Part shown: in pieces, positions 7,394-14,073 of the stretch
Numbering within the stretch: position 1 is the stretch's first letter
Layout: each line of letters opens with the position of its first letter
Source of the DNA: Oscillospiraceae bacterium
GTDB lineage: Bacteria; Bacillota; Clostridia; Oscillospirales; Ruminococcaceae
Reading direction: 5' to 3'
Length of the DNA: 14,380 bases
Assembly: GCA_019420135.1 (NCBI GenBank)
Contig: JAHZHS010000015.1
Coordinates: 2,498-16,877, forward strand
Program-made: the position numbers and the translations under genes
The notes under the pieces: model-generated
Told to the model about the DNA's origin: nothing
What the model saw: the letters and a program-made list of their open reading frames with translations, nothing else
Database searches by the model: none

Positions 7394-8118
7394 GCCATTG
7401 CACTCCTTTCCTCCGGCTGGTCCGGCCAGTAGGTGACCGTTCCGCCCATCCCCAAAGATGTCTTGATCCCCAGGCCCGCATACCCGGCAAAGCGAAGCAG
7501 AGCGCAGGCAAGCTGGCGATGAAATCCCCTCAGGCGGAGTTCCGCCTCCACACAGCCACACACACCGGGAATGGCAGCGCTTTTGAGCTGGTAGGACGCC
7601 GACTGCAGCCGGACGTTCCGATAGACGAGGCCCTCCGCCAATGCCTGGGTTCCCCCGCCCTCATCCTCGATGGCCATGTGGGGAAAATTCAGGTTCCAGC
7701 GGCGGATCAGACTCTGCATCACCAGTTCCTGGGTGGGCAAAAGCTGATAGGCGCCATGGCTCTTGAAAGCGGTGGGCGTCTGAAAGGTCAGATAGAGACT
7801 GCCGGGAGATGGGGCATCCAGCAGTTGTTCGGGGTCCGTCTGCCGCCGGCGGCATCCGGTGACTCGAAGGCTGGGATACCCATGCAAACGGACCTGCTCA
7901 AGGCCCGCCAGCACCGGGTCAAGGGCAGCGCCAATCTCGGGGCGGAAGACAGAGATGGTCCAGCATGTTCCCCCTATCCACTGGCTGATGGGAGAGTCTG
8001 CGGCGTCATGAACCATGGCGGCGGATTCAGGCGGCAAATTTTGCAGCAGAAAAGCATACAGAGGGTAACCGGCAGAGGGCGGCAGCGGCGCCTGCAAGGT
8101 AAGCTGGTATTGGATCAT
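7390..8118 (-). CDS. cas6: Cas6 pre-crRNA endoribonuclease
   Basis: This 242-residue protein, first in the cas operon, should cut the CRISPR transcript at the 3' base of the repeat stem. N-terminal MIQYQLTLQAPLPP and a VHD (H37, candidate catalytic histidine) fit Cas6. So do the FQTPTAFKSHG segment (112-122) followed by a rich helix ending RRWN (139-142), and the C-terminal glycine-rich loop GYAGLGIKTSLGMGGTV (212-228). The ATG at 8118 gives the usual Cas6 N-terminus, although its ribosome site (GGGGGAAA) is weak. A TTG six codons upstream has no ribosome site. The repeats at 27-197 have the expected short GC hairpin followed by 8 nt, so substrate and enzyme are both in view. Confidence 0.87.
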   Translation of the reverse strand: MIQYQLTLQAPLPPSAGYPLYAFLLQNLPPESAAMVHDAADSPISQWIGGTCWTISVFRPEIGAALDPVLAGLEQVRLHGYPSLRVTGCRRRQTDPEQLLDAPSPGSLYLTFQTPTAFKSHGAYQLLPTQELVMQSLIRRWNLNFPHMAIEDEGGGTQALAEGLVYRNVRLQSASYQLKSAAIPGVCGCVEAELRLRGFHRQLACALLRFAGYAGLGIKTSLGMGGTVTYWPDQPEERSAMA

Positions 8119-8221
8119 GGATATTTCCCCCAACAAATGGCGTGGATTTCAAATCTGATTGCCGGCAAATGCTACAGCGGCCTTTCTTCGTTTGCGTACG
8201 GCATTTTGACTGTCTTCTCCC

Positions 8222-8250
8222 AGTATACCGACATACGCACAATTTATCCA
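8222..8250 (-). promoter_or_regulatory. Candidate promoter of the cas operon
   Basis: On the minus strand, TATACT (8222-8227) lies 17 nt from TGGATA (8245-8250, 4 of 6 consensus). This leaves a leader of roughly 100 nt before cas6. The 291-nt space between cas6 and the CARF-HEPN gene has no other gene. It also holds a 10-bp palindrome TTGCCGGCAA (8159-8168) in that leader, and the divergent promoter at 8346-8374. The -35 match is only partial, so this is a candidate. Confidence 0.45.
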
Positions 8251-8345
8251 GAGGCGCAGGAGCACATTCGGGCAGGATTTTTCCGAAGATGCGGGAGAAT
8301 CCTGTTGAATCAACGCCGGCCGGTTTCTGTTTTGTGGGGGAGAAA

Positions 8346-8374
8346 TTGAAAATTGGTGGGATTTTTTGTATACT
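8346..8374 (+). promoter_or_regulatory. Sigma-70-type promoter of the CARF-HEPN gene
   Basis: TTGAAA (8346-8351) and TATACT (8369-8374) are separated by exactly 17 nt. The expected transcription start, about 7 nt further, lies some 30 nt before the TTG start codon. It is divergent from the candidate cas promoter, so effector complex and ribonuclease can be expressed independently. Confidence 0.72.
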
Positions 8375-8409
8375 AAACAATAACAAACCTCGTGCAGGGA
8401 GGGTTTTTC

Positions 8410-9828
8410 TTGGAGAAACAGAATCAAGCGCCCCAGGTGCTTCTGTTTTATATGAGTCTCTGGACGCAGCGGCAGCGCCCGCAGACCAATGAGGCGGCGC
8501 TGCTGCATCTGAAGGACACCGGCAGAAAGCCGGAGAAGATTCTGGCTTTGTGCAGCGAAAAGGTGCGCACCCAGACCTTTCCCGATCAGACAGCCCATGG
8601 GGAGCCGACGCTGGAATATTACCGCAACTGCTTTTTGAAGCAGAAGGGTGAATACCCGGAGCCGGACCGTATCCTCTCCGTCATTCCAGTCCCGGATACC
8701 ATGCAGGACGCCGACCGCATTCAGGCCATCCGGCAGGTGGCCGAGCTGCTGCCGGAGAACGCCTGCCTGACCATCGACCTGACCGGCGGCATGCGGGACA
8801 CTGCGGCCTTGCTGGTAGCCATCGCCCGGTATCTGGAAAGTTTCAAAAAACTTGCCTCCTGCCGGGTCCTCTATACCGAGCTGGACTACGGTCAGGACGG
8901 AACCATATCTTGCAGGGATGTGACGGTTCTGTACGATATTTTTGATCTGATTTCCGCCACCGATCTGTTTCTGGAAACCGGCTCCGCCCGGAAAATCCAG
9001 GATTTTTTTACTACCCACGCTTTCTTAAACCGGAACGCCCAAAGAGCAATCAAAGCCGTGGAATTATTTTTCGACAGCATTTCTCTTTGTCAGTTTGACC
9101 AGCTGGATGCTGTGGCTCAGCAGATTCATCGCGTGATTGAAAAGTCCAAACAGAGCATGCAATCGAACGCCAGCCAGGAAGATTCCTTGAGCAGATTGTT
9201 TTTTGAATTTCTGGCAGCAAGATTCCAGCAGGAATATGCGGTATTTCAGAATCGGGAGGATAGTTTGCCGGACATTGTGGGATGGTGTACCGACCGGCGG
9301 ATGTACCAGCAGGCGCTGACTCTCCTGGCCGAGGATATGCCCGCCTATATCTGCCGCCATACCCAGCTGCAGCCAGAATCGGGATTGAAAATTGCCTGGC
9401 TCCGGGAGACAAAGAATTCCCCCGATGATTCGTGGTCTTATTATCTGTTTCACAAGATTTTGCGAAACTGCATAACCCCTCAAAATTTTCTGGATTATCT
9501 GGACACATACGCCGGCGCCGGAAACAGCGATGGTCCGCAAATCCTGGTTTCCAGGGCCGAAACCAATCTGCTGGCCAGTGCGGTGACCTGCTATAGCCAG
9601 GTACTCAAAATGCGTAACTCCATCAACCATGCCGGTCTTGTGCAGGACATTCCCACAAATGCTTCGGATAAAACACAGCAGGTGACGGAATTGCTGGAAA
9701 ATGTGAACCGTACCCTGAAACAGCTGCGGGCCAATCCCGCATCCCATAGCTCAAATGATTGCTGGATTTCTCCGGAAGTCTCCATGATGGAACTCCAACC
9801 GGACAGACTTCCCAATTATATCGGATAA
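8410..9828 (+). CDS. CARF-HEPN ribonuclease, Csm6/Csx1 superfamily
   Basis: The 472-residue protein has an N-terminal Rossmann-like CARF domain. Its signature is CLTIDLTGGMRDTAALLVAIAR at 119-140, with DLTGG at 123-127 in the place of the DxTHG-type ligand loop. A helical C-terminal domain has KMRNSINHAG at 400-409, where R402 and H407 form the HEPN R-x4-H catalytic motif. Such proteins are cytosolic and degrade RNA when cyclic oligoadenylate from Cas10 binds the CARF domain. The TTG at 8410 was chosen because AGGGAGGG (8396-8403) sits 6-7 nt before it; a GTG at 8392 in the same frame has no ribosome site of that quality. The gene is divergent from the cas operon with its own promoter (8346-8374). 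No clear terminator follows, so it may be read through to 10322. The exact subfamily (TM1812, Csx1 or Csm6) is not settled. Confidence 0.87.
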   Translation: MEKQNQAPQVLLFYMSLWTQRQRPQTNEAALLHLKDTGRKPEKILALCSEKVRTQTFPDQTAHGEPTLEYYRNCFLKQKGEYPEPDRILSVIPVPDTMQDADRIQAIRQVAELLPENACLTIDLTGGMRDTAALLVAIARYLESFKKLASCRVLYTELDYGQDGTISCRDVTVLYDIFDLISATDLFLETGSARKIQDFFTTHAFLNRNAQRAIKAVELFFDSISLCQFDQLDAVAQQIHRVIEKSKQSMQSNASQEDSLSRLFFEFLAARFQQEYAVFQNREDSLPDIVGWCTDRRMYQQALTLLAEDMPAYICRHTQLQPESGLKIAWLRETKNSPDDSWSYYLFHKILRNCITPQNFLDYLDTYAGAGNSDGPQILVSRAETNLLASAVTCYSQVLKMRNSINHAGLVQDIPTNASDKTQQVTELLENVNRTLKQLRANPASHSSNDCWISPEVSMMELQPDRLPNYIG

Positions 9829-10000
9829 TCCGGTCCCATGTCTGGTTCTGATTCTGTGACCTCGTCTGTTTTTGCAAAGAGGTCCTGCGCCCGGGTGGTT
9901 TTGCCGCAGCTCCCGGTCCACCGGTCCTTTTCGGGCAGATTGGCGGCTCCCCTGTCCGAAACTCTATCCATGCCCGATCCGATACCCGGAGGTGTTTTCC

Positions 10001-10243
10001 ATGAATCCGGATTCTCCAAAATCGTTTTGCCTTGCCGAGGTGGAGCAGGGCCGTCTCCCTGCGGCGCGGTCAGTGGGCGAGAGCGATGGTGCCGCAGCTT
10101 CGGAGAAAAACAGAGCTTGTTCTATTCCATCTGAATGCAGCGATTTGCGTCACGGACGGTTGGCAGAGGTGGAAGAAGTCCGAACCGCTTCCCGCCGTCT
10201 GATTACCCAAAACCAGCAGGCATATGAAGAGCTGGCAAAATAG
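10001..10243 (+). CDS. Hypothetical 80-residue protein
   Basis: I do not recognise this protein. The ATG at 10001 follows GGAGGTG (9989-9994 region) at normal spacing and the frame ends in TAG before a terminator hairpin. It has no membrane segment. The C-terminal third is charged and probably helical (RLAEVEEVRTASRRL, then NQQAYEELAK to the end). A short segment LAEVE occurs twice, at 11-15 and 54-58, each followed by an R-x-x-A/S-R-like run, suggesting a weak internal duplication. The middle (25-45) is low in hydrophobic residues and may be unstructured. The 172 nt before it hold no gene I can support, only a 9-bp imperfect stem at 9930-9960. It could be a small antitoxin-like or accessory protein, but nothing proves this. 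It lies co-directional with the CARF-HEPN gene. Confidence 0.6.
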   Translation: MNPDSPKSFCLAEVEQGRLPAARSVGESDGAAASEKNRACSIPSECSDLRHGRLAEVEEVRTASRRLITQNQQAYEELAK

Positions 10244-10281
10244 AAAGTTCCCAGACCGTCGGGAAAGCCCTTCCACAAACG

Positions 10282-10322
10282 AAAAGACTTGCTGTCTGCA
10301 CAGTGCAGGCGGCAAGTCTTTT
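10282..10322. terminator. Hairpin terminator between the hypothetical gene and arsC
   Basis: Arms 10282-10300 and 10304-10322 pair over 19 bp, two of them G-U, around a CAG loop. On the plus strand a T-rich run continues (10319-10330); on the minus strand the stem ends in a TTTT run as well. It can end transcripts from the CARF-HEPN/hypothetical side and from the convergent arsC side. Confidence 0.82.
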
Positions 10323-10329
10323 TCTTTCT

Positions 10330-10737
10330 TCAAATGGTGTTTTGCAGCCGCTCCTTCAGGAGCAAAATTTTCTTGTGGATGGTTCGGATGGTCTCCTCGA
10401 ATACCGCATCGCTGCATCCCGTGGGGTCGTCAAGCCCCCAATCTTCCCGATGTTTGCAGGGCAGATATGGGCAATGCACATTGCACCCCATGGTCACCAC
10501 CACGTCAACGGGCGGTAGCTCCTTCACCAATTTGCTGTGCTGTGTCTTTTCCATATCGATGCCATAAAGCTGTTTCATCAAACGCACAGCATCCTGATTG
10601 ATCTGCGGAACCGTTTCCGTACCGGCCGAGTAGCTTTCGAACACATCGGAAGCCAAACGCTTTCCGAGAGCCTCTGCCATCTGGCTCCGGCAGGAATTGT
10701 GGACACAGACAAAGGCTACTTTCGGCTTTTGTTTCAA
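10330..10737 (-). CDS. arsC: Arsenate reductase, thioredoxin-coupled type
   Basis: The 135-residue protein has the fold of low-molecular-weight tyrosine phosphatases. VAFVCVHNSCRSQMAEA near the N-terminus contains the C-x5-R phosphate loop. TMGCNVHCPYLPC (about 82-94) supplies the two redox cysteines that pass the disulfide to thioredoxin, and DDPTG (about 102-106) gives the general-acid aspartate. The reaction reduces arsenate to arsenite in the cytosol. Length is typical (130-140). The start is a TTG at 10737, ten nt after AGGAG; the nearby ATGs are in another frame. It lies 53 nt after the TetR gene on the same strand, so the two are probably co-transcribed. An arsenite efflux pump (ArsB or Acr3) is not in the window. 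Confidence 0.92.
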   Translation of the reverse strand: MKQKPKVAFVCVHNSCRSQMAEALGKRLASDVFESYSAGTETVPQINQDAVRLMKQLYGIDMEKTQHSKLVKELPPVDVVVTMGCNVHCPYLPCKHREDWGLDDPTGCSDAVFEETIRTIHKKILLLKERLQNTI

Positions 10738-10790
10738 ACCATATCATCTCCTGAGTTTTTGGGATAGAGAATCCGGTCTTTGCCATCTTC

Positions 10791-11429
10791 TCATAGAATG
10801 GGCTCAATGACCGCCCGGAAATATCGGTCCAGTTCCTCCGGTGTCTGCTTCCTCCTGCCTTTGATCCACCACTGTACCATTTCCACAAAACTGCCGGAAA
10901 TATGGTTGACCAAAAAATCCTGAGGCACAGGGGAACCGTTTTCCCTGTGGAGAGGGATCAACTGCACCCTGATCAATTCGTTGAGACTGTCCTTGAAATA
11001 TCTCAGAAAAAGCTCGCCGCTTTCACAGGAGAGCAATTCCAGGATATTGTTCTCATCTTCCTGCAAGTGCTGCAATAAATGGCAGAATACCGACTCCGGC
11101 ACAGGATTTTCCGAGTACAATCCGTGGGTGTGGGTACAATCCAAGGCACTGCTGACAATATGGCCGAACAGTTCCTCACACAAGGCTTTCAGCAGATCAT
11201 CCTTTGCTTCAAAATGGGCGTAAAATGTCGTCCGGCCCACGTTTGCCCTGTCAATGATGTCCTGTACCGTGATCTTTCCATAGCTTTTCTGTGCCAAAAG
11301 GCTGCGGAACGCTGCAAAAATGGCCGCTCTTGTTTTCTGCTGCCGTCGATCCAAGACCGCTTCCCCCGTACAATTTTTCAGAAGTGTTCCGTACGAAACA
11401 CCGCTCCCATAGTATCCATTGAATGCCAT
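10791..11429 (-). CDS. TetR-family transcriptional regulator
   Basis: The protein has 212 residues. A DNA-binding domain at about 28-75 starts RRQQKTRAAIFAAF and contains the helix-turn-helix TVQDIIDRANVGRTTFYAHF (54-73), characteristic of TetR/AcrR repressors. The C-terminal part is helical and presumably binds the inducer or dimerises; no cysteine cluster identifies a metal ligand. The ATG at 11429 has TAGGAGAG six nt upstream; an in-frame start ten codons earlier lacks a ribosome site. A consensus promoter (11479-11507) and a palindrome (11453-11467) just downstream of it suggest autorepression. The neighbours (arsC, metal ATPase) point to control of metal or oxyanion resistance, which is inference. 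Confidence 0.88.
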   Translation of the reverse strand: MAFNGYYGSGVSYGTLLKNCTGEAVLDRRQQKTRAAIFAAFRSLLAQKSYGKITVQDIIDRANVGRTTFYAHFEAKDDLLKALCEELFGHIVSSALDCTHTHGLYSENPVPESVFCHLLQHLQEDENNILELLSCESGELFLRYFKDSLNELIRVQLIPLHRENGSPVPQDFLVNHISGSFVEMVQWWIKGRRKQTPEELDRYFRAVIEPIL

Positions 11430-11452
11430 GGAAATCTCTCCTACAATAAAAG

Positions 11453-11467
11453 CGAACAAAATGTTCG
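11453..11467. promoter_or_regulatory. Candidate TetR operator
   Basis: CGAACA-AAA-TGTTCG is a perfect 6-3-6 inverted repeat, extendable to 8-3-8 with one mismatch. It lies between the minus-strand promoter (11479-11507) and the TetR start codon, covering about +5 to +20 of the predicted transcript, a typical position for a repressor site. Size and symmetry suit a TetR dimer. Confidence 0.65.
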
Positions 11468-11478
11468 TTATTGAATTT

Positions 11479-11507
11479 ATTGTACGGGAGTTTCAAACAG
11501 GTGTCAA
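11479..11507 (-). promoter_or_regulatory. Promoter of the tetR-arsC unit
   Basis: On the minus strand a full-consensus TTGACA (11502-11507) and TACAAT (11479-11484) are 17 nt apart. The start of transcription would be near 11472, 43 nt before the TetR start codon. For the divergent ATPase gene only a -10-like TAAAAT (11510-11515) without a good -35 is visible. Confidence 0.8.
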
Positions 11508-11550
11508 GATAAAATCTGTTTGAGGGATCTCCCGGATGGGAGAGTGCAAA

Positions 11551-13446
11551 ATGGTAAAAAAGTTCAGCGATTTTCTGGCCGGCCTTCCCATGACAATCGT
11601 TGCCGGCGGCTTTCTGCTTCTGGATATCATCCCCCATGTCATAGAGGAATTGGGCGGCACACCGGGACAGCTTTCCTTTTTACCCTTTGACACGGCGTGG
11701 GTTACCGTCGTGATCAGCGGCATTCCCCTTCTGTACCTGGCGGTTTGGCGGGTCCTCCATAACCCCGGCATCCGCAAAATATCCTCCGCCCTTCTGATCT
11801 GCATCGCCATGTTTGCAGCCATTGCCATCGGGGATTTCTTTGCAGCAGGAGAAGTGGCATTCATCATGGCCATCGGTGCACTTTTGGAGGAAGCTACCAC
11901 AAACCGGGCAAAGCAAGGATTGAAAAAGCTGATCAGTCTGACCCCTGCAAAGGGACGCCGGCTGAAAAACGGCAGAGAAGAACTGATTCCGACAGAGGAA
12001 ATTCTGACGGGTGATGTTCTGCGCATTTTGCCCGGCGAAACCATTCCGGTTGACGGAACCATTCTGGAGGGGGAAACTTCCGTGGACCAGTCCATCCTGA
12101 CAGGAGAATCCCTGCCGGTTGACAAAAGCGCGGGGGACGAAGTATTCTGCGGGACCATAAACTGCTTTGGTTCCATGGATATTTCAGCCACCAAGGTGGG
12201 GGAAAATAGTTCCCTGCAAACCCTGATCCGCATGGTACAGGATGCAGAGAAAAAACAGGCCCCCATGCAGCGGATCGCAGACCGGGCGGCAAGCTGGCTG
12301 GTTCCCGTCGCCTTGCTCATCGCCATTCTGGCATACGTCTTCACCGGGAATATGGTCACCGCTGTGACTGTGCTGGTCGTATTCTGTCCCTGCGCTCTTG
12401 TACTGGCGACCCCTACCGCCATCATGGCGGCAATCGGGCAGGCTGCCAAACACGGCGTGGTCATCAAGTCCGGCGAGGCCCTGGAAAAGATGGGAAAGGT
12501 GGACACAATCGCTTTTGACAAAACCGGCACGCTGACCTACGGGCGTCTGGATGTCAGCGACGTGATTTCTTTCGATGGAAAAACCACTGAGGAGGATTTA
12601 CTTTCTCTTGCCGCATCTGCCGAATCCAAAAGTGAGCACCCCCTGGGAAAAGCGATTGTGGCCCACGCAAAGGCAGAAAGGATTCTCCTGCTGACCTCCG
12701 CCGCTTTCCAGATGACCCCCGGGAAGGGCATTTTTGCCAGGGTGAACGGCCGAGACATTCTTTGCGGCAACGAAAAGTATCTGGCGGAGCACGGTGTTTT
12801 CCTGGACAGCCTGGCGCAATCCACGCTGGAAAAACTTCGTTCCCAGGGAAAAGCCTCTGTCCTTGTGGCAGAAGGTTCCATTTGCCTGGGTGTCATCGCT
12901 CTTTCCGATGTGCTGCGTCCGGAAGCGGGAGAAACAGTCTCCCGCCTTTCAGATCTGCACACCCGCACCGTTTTGCTGACAGGCGACCACCAAAAGGCGG
13001 CAGATTATTTTGCGCAGCAGGTCGGCATCTCCGAAGTACGGGCGGAACTGCTGCCGGAGGAAAAAGTGAAGAGCATTGCCGCGCTGCAGGCGGATCATCA
13101 TACCGTCTGTATGATCGGCGACGGGATCAACGATGCCCCGGCCTTGAAAGCTGCGGATGTCAGTGTGGCCATGGGAAGCATGGGAAGCGACATTGCCGTT
13201 GAGGCTGCAGAGATCGCCCTGCTCCGCGATGATATTTCCCAGCTTCCCTACTTGAAGCGGCTGTCCAATGCGACGGTCCGAACCATTCAATTCAGCATTG
13301 CCCTTTCGATGAGCATCAATTTTGCCGCTATCCTGCTTTCCCTCATGGGAATGCTGACCCCCACGACCGGAGCCCTGGTACATAATGCCGGTTCCTGTCT
13401 TGTGGTGCTGATTGCTGCTCTGCTTTATGACAGGAAATTCGAGTGA
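11551..13446 (+). CDS. Heavy-metal translocating P1B-type ATPase
   Basis: The protein has 631 residues and exports (or moves) a transition-metal ion at the cost of ATP. Hydrophobic segments at about 14-31, 50-68 and 79-113 precede the actuator domain with TGES (184-187). The ion-binding CPC (279-281, in CPCALVLATPTA) follows, then the phosphorylated aspartate D323 in DKTGT, SEHP (361-364) of the nucleotide domain, GDGINDAP (523-530) and two final helices with HNAGS (611-615). There is no N-terminal metal-binding domain. CPC fits Cu- or Zn/Cd-type pumps; the last helix lacks the conserved aspartate of the Zn/Cd/Pb group, so the metal is left open. The ATG at 11551 has GGGAG eight nt upstream; an ATG at 11536 (five codons longer) is also possible. 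It is divergent from tetR-arsC. Confidence 0.93.
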   Translation: MVKKFSDFLAGLPMTIVAGGFLLLDIIPHVIEELGGTPGQLSFLPFDTAWVTVVISGIPLLYLAVWRVLHNPGIRKISSALLICIAMFAAIAIGDFFAAGEVAFIMAIGALLEEATTNRAKQGLKKLISLTPAKGRRLKNGREELIPTEEILTGDVLRILPGETIPVDGTILEGETSVDQSILTGESLPVDKSAGDEVFCGTINCFGSMDISATKVGENSSLQTLIRMVQDAEKKQAPMQRIADRAASWLVPVALLIAILAYVFTGNMVTAVTVLVVFCPCALVLATPTAIMAAIGQAAKHGVVIKSGEALEKMGKVDTIAFDKTGTLTYGRLDVSDVISFDGKTTEEDLLSLAASAESKSEHPLGKAIVAHAKAERILLLTSAAFQMTPGKGIFARVNGRDILCGNEKYLAEHGVFLDSLAQSTLEKLRSQGKASVLVAEGSICLGVIALSDVLRPEAGETVSRLSDLHTRTVLLTGDHQKAADYFAQQVGISEVRAELLPEEKVKSIAALQADHHTVCMIGDGINDAPALKAADVSVAMGSMGSDIAVEAAEIALLRDDISQLPYLKRLSNATVRTIQFSIALSMSINFAAILLSLMGMLTPTTGALVHNAGSCLVVLIAALLYDRKFE

Positions 13447-13492
13447 CGCAGCAACCCATGCAGCATGCCAATCTGTGTTTTCTGAATTTTAG

Positions 13493-13533
13493 GTGACTTC
13501 ATCACAGAAAAGGCGAAGTGTTTCCAGTATACT
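13493..13533 (+). promoter_or_regulatory. Candidate activator-dependent promoter of the small membrane protein
   Basis: A -10-like TATACT (13528-13533), inside the palindrome CAGTATACTG, has no recognisable -35. Instead an inverted repeat GTGA-CTTCA-TCAC (13493-13505) is centred about 29 nt before the -10, which is the geometry of a Crp/Fnr-class site near -41.5. No terminator is evident after the ATPase gene, so readthrough is also possible. The remaining sequence to 13600 shows nothing I can name. Confidence 0.35.
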
Positions 13534-13617
13534 GAGATCACACCAAAGGAAAGTACCCGGATCCCGGCAAGGCCGAATGGTCCATCCGCACAGCAACCGA
13601 CAGGAGGCGAATGTACA

Positions 13618-13845
13618 ATGAAAGAATTTTGGAAAAAGGGCAAGCGTGCCATCCTTTTCACCGCAGGGGGTGCTCTGATCGGGCTTCTCTACTATGCCTT
13701 TGTGGGCTGCTCCACCGGAGCCTGCGGGATCACCTCCAACCCCTTCAGTTCCATGCTCTATATGGGAATGATCGGCCTGCTTCTTTCCGGCAGTCTGAGC
13801 TGTGGCTGCTGCGGAGGAAGCTGCGACACCAAGCCCCCCAAATAA
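13618..13845 (+). CDS. Small cysteine-rich membrane protein (DUF6132-like)
   Basis: This 75-residue protein has a basic start (KEFWKKGKR), a first hydrophobic helix (11-29), the motif GCSTGACGITSNP (30-42), a second helix (43-60) and a cysteine cluster CGCCGGSC (62-69). The GC-x-x-G-x-C-x-ITSNP pattern resembles the small DUF6132 membrane family as I recall it; its biochemical role is unknown to me. Six cysteines (31, 36, 62, 64, 65, 69) on one side of the helices could bind metal or take part in thiol chemistry. The ATG at 13618 has AGGAGG (13602-13607) ten nt upstream. It follows the metal ATPase by 171 nt in the same direction and is closed by a terminator, so a helper role in metal or thiol handling is a reasonable inference. 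Confidence 0.8.
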   Translation: MKEFWKKGKRAILFTAGGALIGLLYYAFVGCSTGACGITSNPFSSMLYMGMIGLLLSGSLSCGCCGGSCDTKPPK

Positions 13846-13857
13846 ATCAACGCCCCG

Positions 13858-13886
13858 AAAGCCGCAGGCAATCCCCCTGCGGCTTT
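13858..13886 (+). terminator. Rho-independent terminator after the small membrane protein gene
   Basis: An 11-bp perfect stem (AAAGCCGCAGG at 13858-13868 with CCTGCGGCTTT at 13876-13886) and a 7-nt loop are followed by TGATTTTT. It begins 12 nt after the stop codon. Confidence 0.85.
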
Positions 13887-13975
13887 TGATTTTTCCGATG
13901 GGTCACCCTGACACACCAGGAGCGCATTGCCTTTTTCAGTGGGTTTTCCTATATCCTTGCCCAAGGGTGTATTTC

Positions 13976-14004
13976 TTGATTTTTGCGCTGTAAAGTGCTA
14001 ACAT
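13976..14004 (+). promoter_or_regulatory. Candidate promoter of the larA-like gene
   Basis: TTGATT (13976-13981) and TAACAT (13999-14004) are spaced by 17 nt, with the extended -10 TGC directly before TAACAT. A start near 14011 would give a leader of about 63 nt. It contains a small stem TTCGG/CCGAA (about 14022-14039). Confidence 0.55.
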
Positions 14005-14073
14005 CAAAAATATACAGACGGTTCGGACAAAAGCCCGAAATCACGGATCATAAAAAGTAAGGGGCGAAAAGAT

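Noticed and set aside
8304..8314. GTTGAATCAAC as an Fnr site
   Set aside because: The spacing between the half sites is one base rather than the four of an Fnr site, and it is not well placed for either promoter; kept only as a weak palindrome note.
9930..9960. Stem TTCGGGCAG/CTGTCCGAA as a terminator for the CARF-HEPN gene
   Set aside because: The loop is 14 nt, one pair is G-U, and no T-run follows.
9816..10134. Open frames on both strands in the stretch after the CARF-HEPN gene (9816-10019 minus, 9838-10134 plus)
   Set aside because: Neither has a convincing ribosome site or domain, and the 10001 frame with its GGAGGTG site better explains the region.
11493..12530. Minus-strand open frame opposite the ATPase gene
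   Set aside because: The plus-strand frame holds all P-type ATPase motifs; the opposite frame is low-complexity (Met, Ser, Ala rich) and has no recognisable domain.
13534..13610. Riboswitch-like leader before the small membrane protein gene
   Set aside because: The segment is GC-rich with small repeats such as CCGGATCCCGG, but I could not match it to a known riboswitch consensus.
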